Assembly (NCBI RefSeq): GCF_963675165.1
Contig: NC_087393.1
Coordinates: 4,469,502-4,533,501 of the forward strand
DNA: 64,000 bases
Direction: 5' to 3'
Source of the DNA: Halichondria panicea
Taxonomy: Eukaryota > Porifera > Demospongiae > Suberitida > Halichondriidae
Positions 12,350-26,300 of this stretch are shown in pieces. The translations under genes and the position numbers were made by a program. The notes under the pieces are model-generated. The model ran no database searches. It was not told the origin of the DNA and was given only the letters and a program-made list of their open reading frames with translations. Numbering within the stretch: position 1 is the first letter of the stretch; each line of letters opens with the position of its first letter.

Positions 12350-13782
12350 TCCCGTTAGAGCACGTACATCCACGTCCTGAATACAGCCCGTAAATAACGG
12401 GTCGTTTCAGCCTGTACCACCCACGTCCTGCTTACAGCCCCGTGCAGCTAGTGTATGCGCATGCGCAGAGAGAGTCGCTTATAGCTACGAAATCCACCAA
12501 GAGACTGAAAAAGTCCTTCAGTTGGTCTTCTCGTTCAGTTGCAGCTTTAAAGGATGAATAGAGAGAGGAGAGAGAGGAGGGAGAGAGGGAGAGGGAGAGG
12601 GAGAGAGGGAGAGAGGGAGGAAGTAAGTAGAGTCTAAATAATGAGCTACACGTACCTGCACTGCATGTAGCTGTACTAGTAGGTCTAATTACTTTTGTCC
12701 ATTTATCAGAATAAATAATATGTCTCTGCAATTCTTCTCTCACTGTCTCTAGGAGTCTAGCTCTATAGACTACAAAGTGTGCTTATGTGCATGGTGACGT
12801 ATACTTGAGTTATTTTGTGTTGCAGATCTGGTTGCCTCTGACGCCGGCTGTTGAATGAATGAATGAATGATATTTATCCAGCAAGGGTTTCTGTTAACAT
12901 ACTTCTGTAAGTGAGTACTTTGCTGGTTTTAAAACTGTTGGTCCATAATTATGCTGCTTATGTATAGGAATACACATCCGGATATGCACTTATATAACGA
13001 TCGACTACTAAACAGGTGAGTAACAGGGTGGTATAAAATTTATACACGCCTATTATCTCTATTATAGTATATACCTACAGGTGTCTGTGTCATCATTACT
13101 TGACGAGCTCGAGTTTCAGGTTCTTTGTCACACTACCGAGAATGTGAGCCAATTATACACTGTTATAATAATGAATTGACTCACTTCTTCGTTTACAGAT
13201 GTACTTATTTGTATGTCATCATTACTAATTGATGAGCTCGAGATTGAGGTTCTAACCGTGGACACACATGCACCTATACTTTAGGAACTATTAGAATTGG
13301 CAGGTAAGCTTATATAATTACAACAATGAACAACATTTGCTTTAGCTACTGGTTGAGGACGTGGCTGGTCTGTGACAGTGTACAAACAGTCGAATAATGA
13401 TAATGGTAAGAAACGCTATTTTCTTTGCAACAATATTCACATGTCTTCTTTATACACACAGTGACACACTTGAGCAGCACAAGCACTAGAATTCTATTAG
13501 CTAGTGTTGTAAACTGTCTGGCTATGTTTGTTTCTTCAAAATTTTAACACTGTTGAATTTTTCATGTAATTTCAGCTTTAAACTGTATAAAGTAAATCGG
13601 AACTAACTGAGAACATAGGGCTGCTTACAGGCCGTGCTCAGACTGCTTACAGCCCGTTCCACAGCCGCTTACATGCTGAAATTCACAGGCTGCTAAGCAG
13701 TACCTATCCAAACAGTTGAATACACCACGTGGTTTCATGCCTGTTACGGGCCCGTAACAGGCATGAAACGGCCCGTGGATTA
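12350..13782. mobile_element. second copy of the ACACAGCC element
   Basis: Follows 9397-11458 block by block (GCGCATGCGCAGAGAG, GA-rich run, CAGATCTGGTTGCCTCTGAC, the single VNTR-like unit, CATAGGGCTGCTTACAGGCC, and the end GGCCCGTGGATTATT). The left end is truncated; the right TIR is diverged after GTGGATT. Confidence 0.7.
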
Positions 13783-14432
13783 TTCTATAATTGCGCATCC
13801 TCTACACTATGCAAGGTAACTCACGTTCAAACTATCAGAAAGTAAAAAGAAAGCATTGTGGAAAAGCTTGCTCTGTCCATAGATAGTGTAGAAAGAGGGA
13901 TTGGAAACAGGATCACGTGGGCTTATCAAGTGTGTGCTGGGAAAACATGGGAAAACTACCAGTACATGTGATTGACGTTGTAACGGATTGGAGTTATGCT
14001 CTCGTCTGATTTCTTGTTCCCACGCTTTTTTGTTTTTTGAATCCTAGCAATTTTTCACATTGCAAATGTTTTTCTAGTCGGATCTCACTATAATGCTGAA
14101 TAGTAGACAAACATGCAGTAATCAACCTAGCCTCTAGCTAGCTTACCGAGATATAGGCAGCTTATACTTTCGCACCACTCTCCTCCACAACTGTCTATAT
14201 CCTAGTAGACTTCCTGAACCCTGCAACTCTTTCTGTGAATGTGATATTGAAGGTCAATAAAAATAAATAAATTATGACGTGAAGAATAAGCGTGGTCTCA
14301 AAGTCCGGTCTCAAATAATTCTTGCTACGCTTTGCGCCCGTTTATTGTCTCTGAGCACCCCTTTCCCAAAATTCCTGGCAACACTGTACCTATAGCATAC
14401 AATTAAAACTGAAACTGTTTTCACAATACAAT
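13783..14432. other. no gene recognised
   Basis: No exon, RNA gene or transposon end can be supported here. Confidence 0.45.
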
Positions 14433-15812
14433 CAGTGGCGGATCTAGGATTCTTGTCAGGGGGGTTCCAGTGGCAAGGCAGGGCTCAAGCGGGACGGACT
14501 CTGCATTCTTAAAAAAAGGTTGTCACTTCTATGAAACAGTCAGCATGCGCAATAGCCTCGATCCCAGGCCAAGTTTTCGCTTTTATAACGGTCAGGCGAA
14601 CAACTAGGCCTGGTACTAGTTCTGCGCATGCGTCAACCAATTAGCCCATTTCTGGCTATTAGTATATTCTCGTTCACTTTTGTGACATTTATATTCGTGT
14701 ACTATCGTACTAGAAGTCAGTTCCCGTTTTATCATTATTTGGAATGGCTCTTAGCTGAAGCTTCTGTCTTCTCTGAAGCTTAGAAAACATTATTCTGAAG
14801 ACTGAACAACAAGGGAAGAGGTATAAAGCTTTGTCAAGCCAGATATTTTTGTGTGCCCTATGCTATCAAGTCTTGTTCATGTTTGGCAACATCTAGGTAG
14901 ACTATATATTAATATGGTGGATCAAGTGAAGAGTGTGAGCTAGAGAACTTGGTGCTGCCATCATCAGCTCGTTGACAATGGCACTATAACCTGTTTAATA
15001 CGATAAATTTAATATGTATATAGATCTACACGTATTTAGAATGTCAACTTCTCTGTACAGGAGCAATGGCTACTATCCAGCTATCCCAACAGTGCTCCTC
15101 TTGGATATACTAACGGACGAGACTGGACAGTTTGAGGTAAGGGTTTAACCGTCTTTGGTTTCTTTTAATATTGTCCTATACTCACAGGACTGGAGTATGA
15201 CCTGCTCGTTCGAGCGTTACTGGGTATCTCAGAGGCATCAAGAGAATCTACGTTTTCTCAAGCAAAATTTAATTGAGTCACTATAGAATCAGAGAAGTCC
15301 AGCAGCCTGCTAAATCTTTTTGAAACGTAATTTGAAGGCATTCAATCATCCTGAAGTTGCCCTGGGTCACTGTAATCGTGCTGCAGCACAACTGGCAACT
15401 CCCCAGGCCTTTGTGAAGCAGCTCCATATGTGCATCTTTTGTGTACTCACTCTGTGCATTTTCATTTCAAATATTTTTGCCGACCAAAATACAATGAAAA
15501 TTTGACGCATGCGCAGACAACTAGTACCAGGCTTAGTTGTTCGCCTAAAAGCGAAAACTCGGCCTGGGATCGAGGCTACATGCGCAATAGAACATTAGAT
15601 TTTGCCTAAAAAAAGGTCAGATTCCTTAGAGACGGCAGCATGCGCAGAGAATAGAACTGCACAAACAGAGCTTCGCAGGACTTAGGAGAACTAAAAGTAA
15701 GTATGGTAAGTGAATATGCAAGCGTGAAACAAGCTTGAAACTTGCTAGCTAGCTGCATAAGCCTCCAGGGGGGTACTTGAGCACCCTCTGCTACCTGCTA
15801 GATCAGCCCCTG
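14433..15812. mobile_element. hAT-like MITE interrupted by a second element
   Basis: Imperfect inverted ends CAGTGGCGGATCTAG (left) and CTAGATCAGCCCCTG (right), a pattern seen in hAT-type MITEs. The flanking 8-mers are not identical, so the boundary is less sure. The MULE-like element 14553-15578 lies inside it and is therefore younger. Confidence 0.55.
14553..15578. mobile_element. MULE-like foldback element, 9-bp TSD
   Basis: 1026 bp with long inverted ends (TAGCCTCGATCCCAGGCC... and its inverse), flanked by a perfect 9-bp duplication CATGCGCAA at 14544-14552 and 15579-15587. A 9-bp duplication is typical of Mutator-like elements. The unique interior (about 14640-15490) holds short exon-like stretches but no transposase, and may be captured sequence. 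Its sister, with a different 9-bp duplication, is at 50445-51033. Confidence 0.82.
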
Positions 15813-16576
15813 ACAATAGTCAATAGTGCATGTATGCCTCAGACATCAGGCTAGCAAGGGTGGTTAATGATATGAGATGGTGAGAACTTCACAACCAAAC
15901 TAGGATTTTGTGGTCTACATTTCCAGTTGAGTTTTCATGAATTGTGAGTGAAAAGAGTTGGGTCACCTTCCTGACATATCCACTGTCCACAATCCTCCCC
16001 TCCTGATCGAGTAGATCTGTGTGTGATCACTCGTAGCTCTTGTTCATCGACGTCATTACTCGAATTGTGGTCTCCCTCTTCGAGTTAGTGTGTTGAACGC
16101 TTTATCAATGAATGACTTGACTGTTGTGGCCATGTTCATCTGGAGGTTAGTAACCAATCTCAGTGAAGCTCTGCAGAGAGTATCAAAACCTCATACTAGA
16201 TATATCGTATAGGTACTAGCGTACGAATAACTACCGTCTACCTGTTGTATCAATTGTAATACACATTTGCTCCTCTTCTTAATATGTTGGTGGTACATTT
16301 AATAGATCTAGTATAGATCTATTCTGCAGAGGAACTCTTTTTCCTAGTATCCTGTACACATTTGTCTAGTCTGTGGTGCAGTGCAGTGCAGTGTCTTTGT
16401 AATTGTCTGTCCGGTGTTGTATGTGTAAAATTATTACAAAGACCCCGACAACTAAGTCACACCCACAGACACCTGCCCACATGCAGTTGAGAGAGAGCTA
16501 CTGCAAACAAGGGTGTGTTGGATCTGAGATCGATCGCTCATTAGCTCTACATACCGTCTGACTGAAGGCTACCAAA
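15813..16576 (+). promoter_or_regulatory. 5' flank and likely 5'UTR of LLGL
   Basis: Stretch upstream of the LLGL start codon. The start context is ACCAAAATG (A at -3 is favourable). No TATA box or specific factor site can be claimed. On the minus strand a short frame beginning at 16139 ends after about 27 codons. Confidence 0.35.
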
Positions 16577-19205
16577 ATGCCCAAGAGCAAGAGGCGAGGA
16601 CAAGCAAAGCTAGAAGAGCTGTCACAGGAGCACTTCACCTACAGAAAGGTAGCTTGCACTCTGTAGCCAGCTAGCTGTATATTAAAAGGTCAAGCTGAGA
16701 CCAGCCACGTACATGCACCTGCATGTCTGTATCTCTAGCTATGCTGCCCTACTAGTTAATGTGTATCTGAGGTGTACAATGAACTAGTTTATACAGTGCA
16801 TTCGCACACAATGAGTCCTGTATAATCATACCAATTCCTTAATCTATGGCAAACACACTATGATTTCGGCATTTCTAGCTGGTGTACTAGTATTGATTGT
16901 TTTTGTTATACGTTTCTCATAAGAATATCGTATACAATGGCAGTTAAATTGCTCGTGTATGTTGTACGTACGTGTAGTGTCCCCTCAGGCAGTATTACAA
17001 ATATTTTATTTTTGTGGATCAATGATCAACATGTAGTGTGTCACTATAATGACAGAATATTTGTGGACATGCTTCCCGATTGAACCTTCACCTGTGTTGA
17101 TATTGTGGTTAGTGCTCCAATGGAGTGGGAGTTGAGTGCCCAGTAGACCTTATCCCTAGCGTCTCATTTTACGCACTCGCCGACATCACTGTTGTGTAAG
17201 TAGTGTCTCACCAGAATAGTTGCAACTTGTTTTGTGGGATAGCTGTTAGCTGTTGTAACAATGCTTTACTCACCATGCAGTAGAAAACCAAACATTTTCG
17301 TATCAACACATATATAGGAGTTTCAGTTAAAAGGTAACCAAGAAACCAGCTATTTTATATACATGTAGGTTACTGTAGTTACTCTGCTTTGATATCCATG
17401 CCTTTAGGTGAGGATTACATAATTATGTGTCTTGCATCTGTCTCTCATGGTCTATGAATTGGCTATGAAAGCACTTGAGATACTCAATGTATCTACTGCA
17501 ACATTATCCGTACTAATCCCGATTGTCCATGAATACTAATAGCAAGTTATGTATTTCCTTTTTGCCTGCACATCCATTGTGCGTTAATTTATATTTATGT
17601 TCAACTGCCTCTTTGGTACATGTATTGATTTGAAAGCAGCCGCTCGTTACATTTTGCTGCCACAAACAGTGGAACCCCTAAACGTGGGCTCCCTGAAATA
17701 AGGGCCACCTCAGTACAAAACCCCACCCAAATCTCAACTCAATAGAGGCACGTAGAAGTGTTAACCTGTGCAGGACACAGTTATATTATTTTGTATTGGA
17801 TGGCCCCAAAAGTGTTTGTGTGTGTATGTACGAGAGGTTCCACTGTTAGAACTTACAGTACTGTATGTAGCCAGAGGCCAAATTTAATCAGTGTGTGAAG
17901 CTCCACTCGTAGATGGAGGTGGTCTCACTGGCTTCTTGAGGCTGACCACTGGTATGGTGTATGGCACATATCGCAGGTTTCTTCCGGCTCATAACATACT
18001 GACCTGTGGTTTGCCTGTTAGCACATTTCTAACAGCTTTGTGGTGTCACTGTTTACACACTGACTTGTAATCCAAAACCTTTGCACCAGATTAGGTGACC
18101 ATCACTGTGTAGCTGCTTCCACATTGCTACAAAACACACTATTTTAGAACCCAGTGTGTGTTTTTAGCAGGGAGTTATAAGCCATTTTGGGACACTATAA
18201 TACTACATACTGTAGATACATCATGCCAATGATCAGAGTCTTATATCAAGTACATGTACCAACCTAATGTGTCTAGTATAATGATAGTCACATACCTCAA
18301 GTGTGTGTAGCCCATGTAGGTACCCTCTGGAATGTTATGTGAGGGCTCTAACAATACAACAAGAAAGGCACCGTGGAAACCAAATAGTGTAACTCCCACC
18401 TTCTTAAAGGTTGTGAGATATCTCATAAGTTGATTTAGTATTGTTTGTCTACAAGCAATGCTGTGTGCTTATAATCATTGAGGCGTAACTCCCTGTTTAA
18501 TAGGGTCTAGAATTATGTCAACTGCACCTTGATCGTTTCAAGCAATTAACGACAACCCCATTGCAACACGTATTGTGCCCACATGTATAGTGTCCACCAG
18601 CTTGCTCTGATATTCCATTGAGAATGTTTTTCTGGAAGTTAGTGAATTTAATGCATGTATGTATAGTTCAACTGTTTATAGTCAGTGATGTCCTGCTAAC
18701 ACAGGTTATGGAGACCTATAGTCAGTGATGTCCTGCTAACACAGGTTATGGAGACCTTGTCTACTACCTAACTTGGCTGTATGAGTAGCGACAGGTTTCA
18801 CTGTACTAGCATACATAGAAAGTAATTATGAGCTAAATAAGTTTTATCAGTAGTGGTAGTGGGGGGGACTGCAAGGTCACTATAATTATTTGAGATATTG
18901 TATATAGGTATGTCACCCATTCATGAATAATTAAAGGTGAAATGCTTGTGGTCAGAGGTGCTCTCCCTGTCAACAACCATGTAGATGGTACGTGTGATAG
19001 TTAGTTTGTTGAGTACTGAGAAGCTTTTGTAGTTGAAGAGGTTAATGTTAGTTTAACGAGGTGAATGTGTGTTTTCTGCCAATTATCAGAGACAGCTGGC
19101 TCAATGGCTGCCTTAATGTGTACTTAATGTGTGTGATTTGATTTTGCAGGTGTTAATTGAATTTTATTATCCACACACGCACACACACACACACACGCAC
19201 ACCCC

Positions 19206-19249
<44 letters not shown>

Positions 19250-22200
19250 ACACGCATACCCCACACACACTCACACCCCTCACACACACACACAGTCTGG
19301 CTACCTTGGGTTTCCAAACTCCCCAACGGCCTTCAGTTACGAGCCCGATTCTCAACTACTGGCCATTGGAACCAAATATGGAGAACTTAGAATCTATGGT
19401 CGTCCAGGAGTAGAATTCAAATCGAAACTGCTTGATAGAGTGGCTATCACAGAGATATTCACATTCAGTAGTTTGCACCTGTTCATTACGGTCTCCGAGG
19501 ACAACAGTGTGGTGCTGTGGGAGATAGACGCTGACGGGCAGGGGGAGCTCCAGGTATCCAAGGAGTTTAAACTGGACTCAGACGGGTGAGTTATAGAACC
19601 AAGTATTGCAGACTGAAATTATTATATACATATATGGACGCCAGCTAGTACAGTAAAAGCCAGCGGCTAAGTCTCTTTTTATGAATGATAGGATATCAGT
19701 GTTTCATCTAGGATTAACAATTTTGGGGGGAAGCTGGGCTCTTTGGGGGGGAGGTTCACCCATGCCCCCTCCCCCCACTAGATGAAACCCCGGGTATTAT
19801 ATAATAGTTAGACACTGTTTTGGAGGTGTCTATGGGATTTAGAAACCCAAAGGCACTGATTAGTATCCCGAGCGTAGCGAGGGTACTAAAGTGGCTGAGG
19901 GCTTCTAAATCACATGGACACCGACAAAACAGTGTCTAACTCATTTAGATATTAGTGCACATGCGCAAATCGCTTGACTACAATACAATTACTTGACAAC
20001 GGAATACTAGGTATACTAAGTAAATTTGCAGGTATACTAAGTCCCATAGTATACCTGCTCTGAGGCACTTTTCCCATGTACTTCCCATGTAGATCTTATC
20101 AACTAGTGTCTAATATACGCTAACCAAATGTTAAAGCTGAATTGTACTACATGTGTTTATGGATACCAGCTAGTACACTTAGGCTAGGCTAGCAGTAAAA
20201 TCTACACATGTATGTGTGTAGCTGTGGAGGTGTTCGGTGTAATTAAAATATGAACATGTCTTAAAACAGTTACTCATGTAGGTAGGTTGCTGCTCTGATA
20301 ACACCCCCACACACACGCCCTCACAGCAACATATTGAGCCACGTTGGAATGTAAACTATATGCACTAGAGGAAATGTTTTGATGGCTAATGACTGCAAAT
20401 CAGATACCATATAGCGAGTAATTTTCGTGGTGTAAAAAATTCGTGGGCAAACTGACTTTGACAAAACGAAAACCTTTAGGTGTGGTTTACCGGAATGCAG
20501 GCATACAGTGCACGTGATGAACTCATAAATCAGCAAACGAATTTTTATCTCGTTCAAATTTTTTCATCCCACGAAAATCACCAGCAGATACGGTATGCAT
20601 GCACTGTACACAATTAATACAGAGGTGCACTTTTAGAGGTGAAGATGAATGATACAGGGATTAATATAATACCCTCTCCTCTCACACACACAGGGGCAAG
20701 AAGATCACTAAGTGCTGCCTCTCCCAACACAGCGGCCATTTCTTCATTGGCACAGAGGGTGGCAATGTGTTCATCCTCGATGTCAAACACTTCCAACTCA
20801 CTTCTGATATCATCTACTGGAACCAAGCCACTGCACTGTGAGCACCTACCTGTACCCTAGCTATGGTAGCCTCTATGCCACTGCACTGTGATCCACATGC
20901 CTGTACTCAGCTATGGTTGCCCCCAGGCCCTTAGCCTCTATGCCACTGCATTGTGAGCACCTGCCTGTACTCTAGCTATCCAATGGGCATTATTGTTTTT
21001 GAAAGAACCGTTGCTCTATGCTACTGCATTGTGCTGCCCTAGCTACATGTACAGTTGTATGGTGGCCCCCAGGCTATAATTATGCTACAAGGGATTGGCA
21101 TACACTGCATGCACTTAAGAGTCTGTTACGGTTTTTCTTATCGTATTTCAACTTTTTGATGCGCATTAAAGGCCCCAATTTTAGTAACGACACTCAACTT
21201 CTGGAGGGTGTCCAAAGCAATTATACATGAAGTACTGTATAAGGTTCAGTTCTCACAGATACAAATATTGGGAATTTTTAGCACTTATATTTTGCTGTCC
21301 CACATGATTAGTAGTTCCTGTGTGAACGACTGTTGTGTGTTTGGGAATGTGCATCAAAGTCTTAGCTGAGAGTGTGTGTACACTAGAGAAGCTGCTCAAT
21401 CTCGTGCCCTTACACTCCACACTGCAAACACTCTAATCTGTACATGTAGTATAATCCAATCTCTGGGGACTTTTGTGACATGTACACCTAGGAAACTATA
21501 GCACACTGTTATGTACAGACTGTACAGACTATACAGTACACTAAATGCCCTCTAATAGCCTCTCTACCTTCAACACTGCGTCACCGTAACATGAGCATGA
21601 AATGAATTGAAAGCTAGCTGGCATAAACAACAGTCTACTATCACTTTCTAGGACAGTGATACTTGAATGATTAATATCATGTTACAAAATCTCTTTCTCT
21701 CCTAGCATTCGATAGACTAACCTGACTTATTTGCTTGGTCTTTGGTTTTTATAACACTTAATTGTGTAAATTTATATATAAAAAAAAAACCTATCTATAT
21801 ACACTGTACCTAACAGCAGCGGTTCAGCTCACATCACCACATCAAAGGGTATTCCTTGTACTGTTCCTTTGATCTCTTGTAGGGTCCAGCCCACATCAAA
21901 GAACAACCCGGGGATGGTCAAGTGCCTGGAGCTGTCTCCGCTTGACCAGAACTTAATTCTGATTGGCTACGAGAAAGCTGTGATTGTGCTGTGGGATCTC
22001 GACCGCTGTATGCCCAGTAAGAACTACCCTACCAGTATACAGGATGCTCAGCTGGTAAGGGAGGTACGGCTCACACTAGTCTAGTTCTCATTTCAGTCTC
22101 ATAGTATATTGTGCCTCGAGGCGTAGCCGTACGAGGAATACAGTAATTTAAAGCTAACTTTGTCACTGTGTGTCTGTCTGTTTGTCTGTCTATTCCAGCT

Positions 22201-23351
22201 GTATTATAGCTGCTCAACAGTTGCAATGCGACGAAAACTAATAGCTAGCTTCTATAGGCTTCTAGCCACGAAAACAAAGCTAAATAGCTAGTGTACTACA
22301 ATGTAGGTCGAAACTGTATTGGTTTTGTGTAGCTTCGTTTCCTTGTTCGCTATAATTATAATAGCTGAAATAATGATTGGGCCCATCCTTGACTTACCAC
22401 GGTTGTGTAGGCTACAGTAATAATGGCCCTTGATCGAGTTTAGACATTGCCTAGGAGTTTTAATGAATTAGTATGACGAGAATGTAGCTTTGAAATAATG
22501 ATGTACCGACCATGACCATGACTACTGCATCTGCATCAGCATAAAGTGTTAGCAACTACACTAGCAACTAGTCTACGCTAACAAACTTCTGCTCTCTATC
22601 TCCATGGCTACATGTTTGTACAGCTGTACTTGTTTCCCCGTGTAGCCATTGGAGAGTCTCTGTTGGCAGAACGATGGAGTCAAGTTCATCACCTCCCACT
22701 CTGACTCGAGTCTATACTACTGGAGCATAACCAACAGCACAGCTCACGAGGGACCCACCAAGTACTATGGTGAGTGATGACAGAGTCTGTATGCTCAAGC
22801 TACAATATAGCTATAATTATAGTGTGTAAATAAAGCCACTAGCAGAGTACCTACACTGTCTATGCACAGTGGCACACATGGCCTATAGAATGTCATTGGC
22901 TCCAGTTGAATGGTGCACGTAGCTATATGAAGTCTGTATGCTATGCTCAAGCTATGGCTACATGTATATAAAGAGTACGGTTATGGACACATGGTCTATA
23001 GAACAGCATTGGCTCTAGTCGAATAGTGCACGTAGTTATAATTATGCTATGCTCAAGCTATGGTATATAGTGTGTAAACAAAGCCACTAGCGGAGTACAG
23101 TATATGCCCGCACACATGGTGTATAGAACGTCATTGGGTCTAGTTGAATGGTGCACGTACATGTGTAGAGGTCAGCATGTTAACCTCGGGGGGGGGGGGG
23201 GGGGGCTCCATGGATATATGATGTTGCTAGGGAGCATAGTGATGCAGTTCTGTAGCTGTAGAGTCGCTGTAACGGTTGTATTATCGTGCAAAATATCGTT
23301 AGACTAGTGTTTACACACAGCTGCTATACACAATGCTCATGTACCACCCCG

Positions 23352-23386
<35 letters not shown>

Positions 23387-26300
23387 CCCGGTGATGGTAA
23401 CTGCAACCCTGTGACCAAGGTCAGGTGGCTCAACACGGATGCCAACCCACTCATTATCTGTGCAGGGGGCCTCCCCACAGAGCAGGACGATGAACATCAC
23501 ACCGTTACCGTGGTGCACGGGGCGGATCATGTGGCACTCGACTTCTCGTCACCTGTTGTTGACTTTATTCCCATCGTGGGTAAGTACAGGTGACATGTGA
23601 CATGTAGAATACAGCTGCTACCAATGTGAATATCATCGTCACTGTGACATAATAATAATTATTATTACTCTTCACATTTTAGTTTTGCTGTACATACACG
23701 TAGATATAACTCTACCCCCCTCACACGTGTACACACTTCACACTCACACACGCTCACCTACACACACACTCCACACACACTCCACACACACACACACACC
23801 CCACACACACACACATATAGATCCAACCACTCAGCGAGGCAGGTCTCTCCTGGTGCTGTGTGAACAGGAGCTTCTGGCCTTTGACCTGGAGGCACCAAAG
23901 TATGACATGTCGTTATAAACCGTTACCACCCAGCCATTACTTAGAAGCCTTCTAGAACTAGAATTAGATTTTCCTCATGTGAAGTGCTAATTTTTACTTC
24001 AGAGCCTTTCCCCGAGCTTGATCACTACAGAGCAATGTACGTACACACACGTTGCAACAACATGCCATGAAAATATGTATGGTAATATTTCATAAATCTT
24101 CTATTCCTATTCCACCAGGTGTCCTCAGATTCGTAAGCCGTATCTCTTCAGTCTCCATGCCTCCCCGGTCACATGTATTCGTCTCTATGACAACTGCTCT
24201 AAGGAGATATTCGAGGCTCTCCACGAGGTCTCTATTACTAGCCCCCCTCCACACGAGCACTTCAGCACGATGGAGTGGCCGGCCATGGGAGGGTGTGTGC
24301 GAGACTCTGAGCCAGAGACATTTGATATCGCCATCACCGGGTGAGTGGGTACACACACATACATGTACCTACATAATTTATTGAGCTTCTAAATAAAGGA
24401 TGCTTTGGGAGCAGCGAGCATTCAACCTTACCTCACCACCAAGAAATAAGAAATCGGTTATCATAATTATACTGGGGCTTTGCGAATGCATAGTTATATA
24501 AATTGTGAATAATTTTTGTACAAACCTGATTTCACTATTGTGGGCTGCATTATAAGCATGAGAAATATTGCTCAGTGCCTATGTGTTTATACACACTTAA
24601 TCGTTTCAATTATTGTGAGAAAGTACATAAGCGTATACTCTCTTCTTTGCGAGTCTTTCGTTTGCAATCTAACGAAAAATCGCACTTTGCAATCAAAAGA
24701 TTTTCGCATTCGATACAGTAACTAGAATGATTATTGTGTACGTGTCATACGACTACCTCACTGCAGCCACGAGAATGGGTCTGTCAAGTTTTGGGACGTC
24801 ACGTGCGGCTCAATGAGGATGGTCCACGAACTAAAGACGGCCATTTTGTTCGTCGGGCAAGAACCGGATACGGACGCCATGAACGAAGAGTTCTCTGACT
24901 ATAATTGGCCACCATATCGGAAGGTGTCCAGTTACGATCCATTTGAAGATGACCAGCGGTTGGCCGTCAGGTTTGTCGAGTTTTCCGCCCACTCCAAGAC
25001 CCTCTGTGTCGGTGGTAACGGTGGTCAGGTGATCACCTTCTCACTCAACTCCCTGCCCTCCGAGATACACCTGGAGGTGAGTGTTGAACCTGCTCAGTGT
25101 ATACCACCTGTGTATGATATACAGTGAGATGTACATGTACATGTATGTATGCATGTATGTACATGTATGTATGCATGTATGTACACTCACTATTTGTAGG
25201 TTCCTCAAAATTAGTACACAGCATAATTAGGAAGCTCCAAAACACATTCTTTACAGAAATTCAGTGAATTTACAGTACTGTACATGTATATGTATTGTAT
25301 TGTACATGTTACTATCATTATGTGCCCATCATTTGTACTTGAAATGTGTATAATTATACTACTGTAATGTTTCTGCCTGCTCAGTGTGATGCATGTATTC
25401 CCCTCGTGATACATGCCCCCCTGTTAGTGTGTGATACATGCCCCCCCCCCCTATTAGTGTGTGATATGTGATACATGCCCCCCTGTTAGTGTGTGATACA
25501 TGCCCCCCCCCCCTGTTAGTGTGTGATACATGCCCCCTATTAGTGTGTGATATGTGATACATGCCCCCCTGTTAGTGTGTGATACATGCCCCCCCCCCTA
25601 TTAGTGTGTGATATGTGATACATGCCCCCCTGTTAGTGTGTGATACATGCCCCCCCCCTGTTAGTGTGTGATACATGCCCCTATTAGTGTGTGATACATG
25701 CCCCCCTGTTAGTGTGTGATATGTGATACATGCCCCCCTGTTAGTGTGTGATACATGCCCCCCTATTAGCGTGTGATATGTGATACATGCCCCCCCCTAT
25801 TAGTGTGTGAAGGCTGAGATCTTCCTCGGTCCTGACTCCCCTCAAAGCAGACGCAGTGGAGGACTGAGGTCAACCAACGCTCTAGAGTGCAAAACAGACC
25901 CCATACAAGTGCCAGCTGGTTTCCAGGCCAACTTCTGCCTCCAGTGTGTGCCTGCCTCGCAGATTACATCCATTGCATTCCGGCCCTCTTGGGGACTGTG
26001 AGTGTGTGTGTGTGTGTGTGGGGGGGTGTGGGTGGGGTGGGTGAACTGTGAGTGTGTGTGTGTGGGGTAGAATGAGGGGTTGTGTATGGATATCCAGACT
26101 TACCATTTTGTGGGACTCAGCTCTGTGTACAACACGTGTACAAATTTTTTTTACAAACTTTGTTCATGCTAGAGAAGCTCAGTCCTGTGTACAGTATAAG
26201 AGAACACACTTGTTCCGTATGCAGGGTGGCAGCTGGTGTGGGGAAGGGTTTTGCTGTGGCCAACTTCCTGGTCAAGAGGTTGGTGCTGGTCCACGCCACC

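Noticed and set aside
12432-12743. Minus-strand Leu/Ser-rich frame
   Set aside because: Comes from a GAGAGG simple-sequence run in a transposon copy.
15900-16139. Minus-strand short frame starting MNMATTVKSFIDKAFNTL and a nearby LLDQEGRIVDSGYVRK stretch, as a divergent gene
   Set aside because: The two pieces cannot be joined in phase with visible splice sites and nothing else of a gene follows; left unannotated.
19129-19413. Thr/His-rich frames on plus and Cys/Val-rich frames on minus
   Set aside because: Translated (CA)n microsatellite. The true coding content is LLGL exon 2 from 19296.
23999-24040. Possible extra LLGL exon after CTTCAG
   Set aside because: It brings an in-frame stop or breaks similarity; exons 7 and 8 join directly in phase and match the family.
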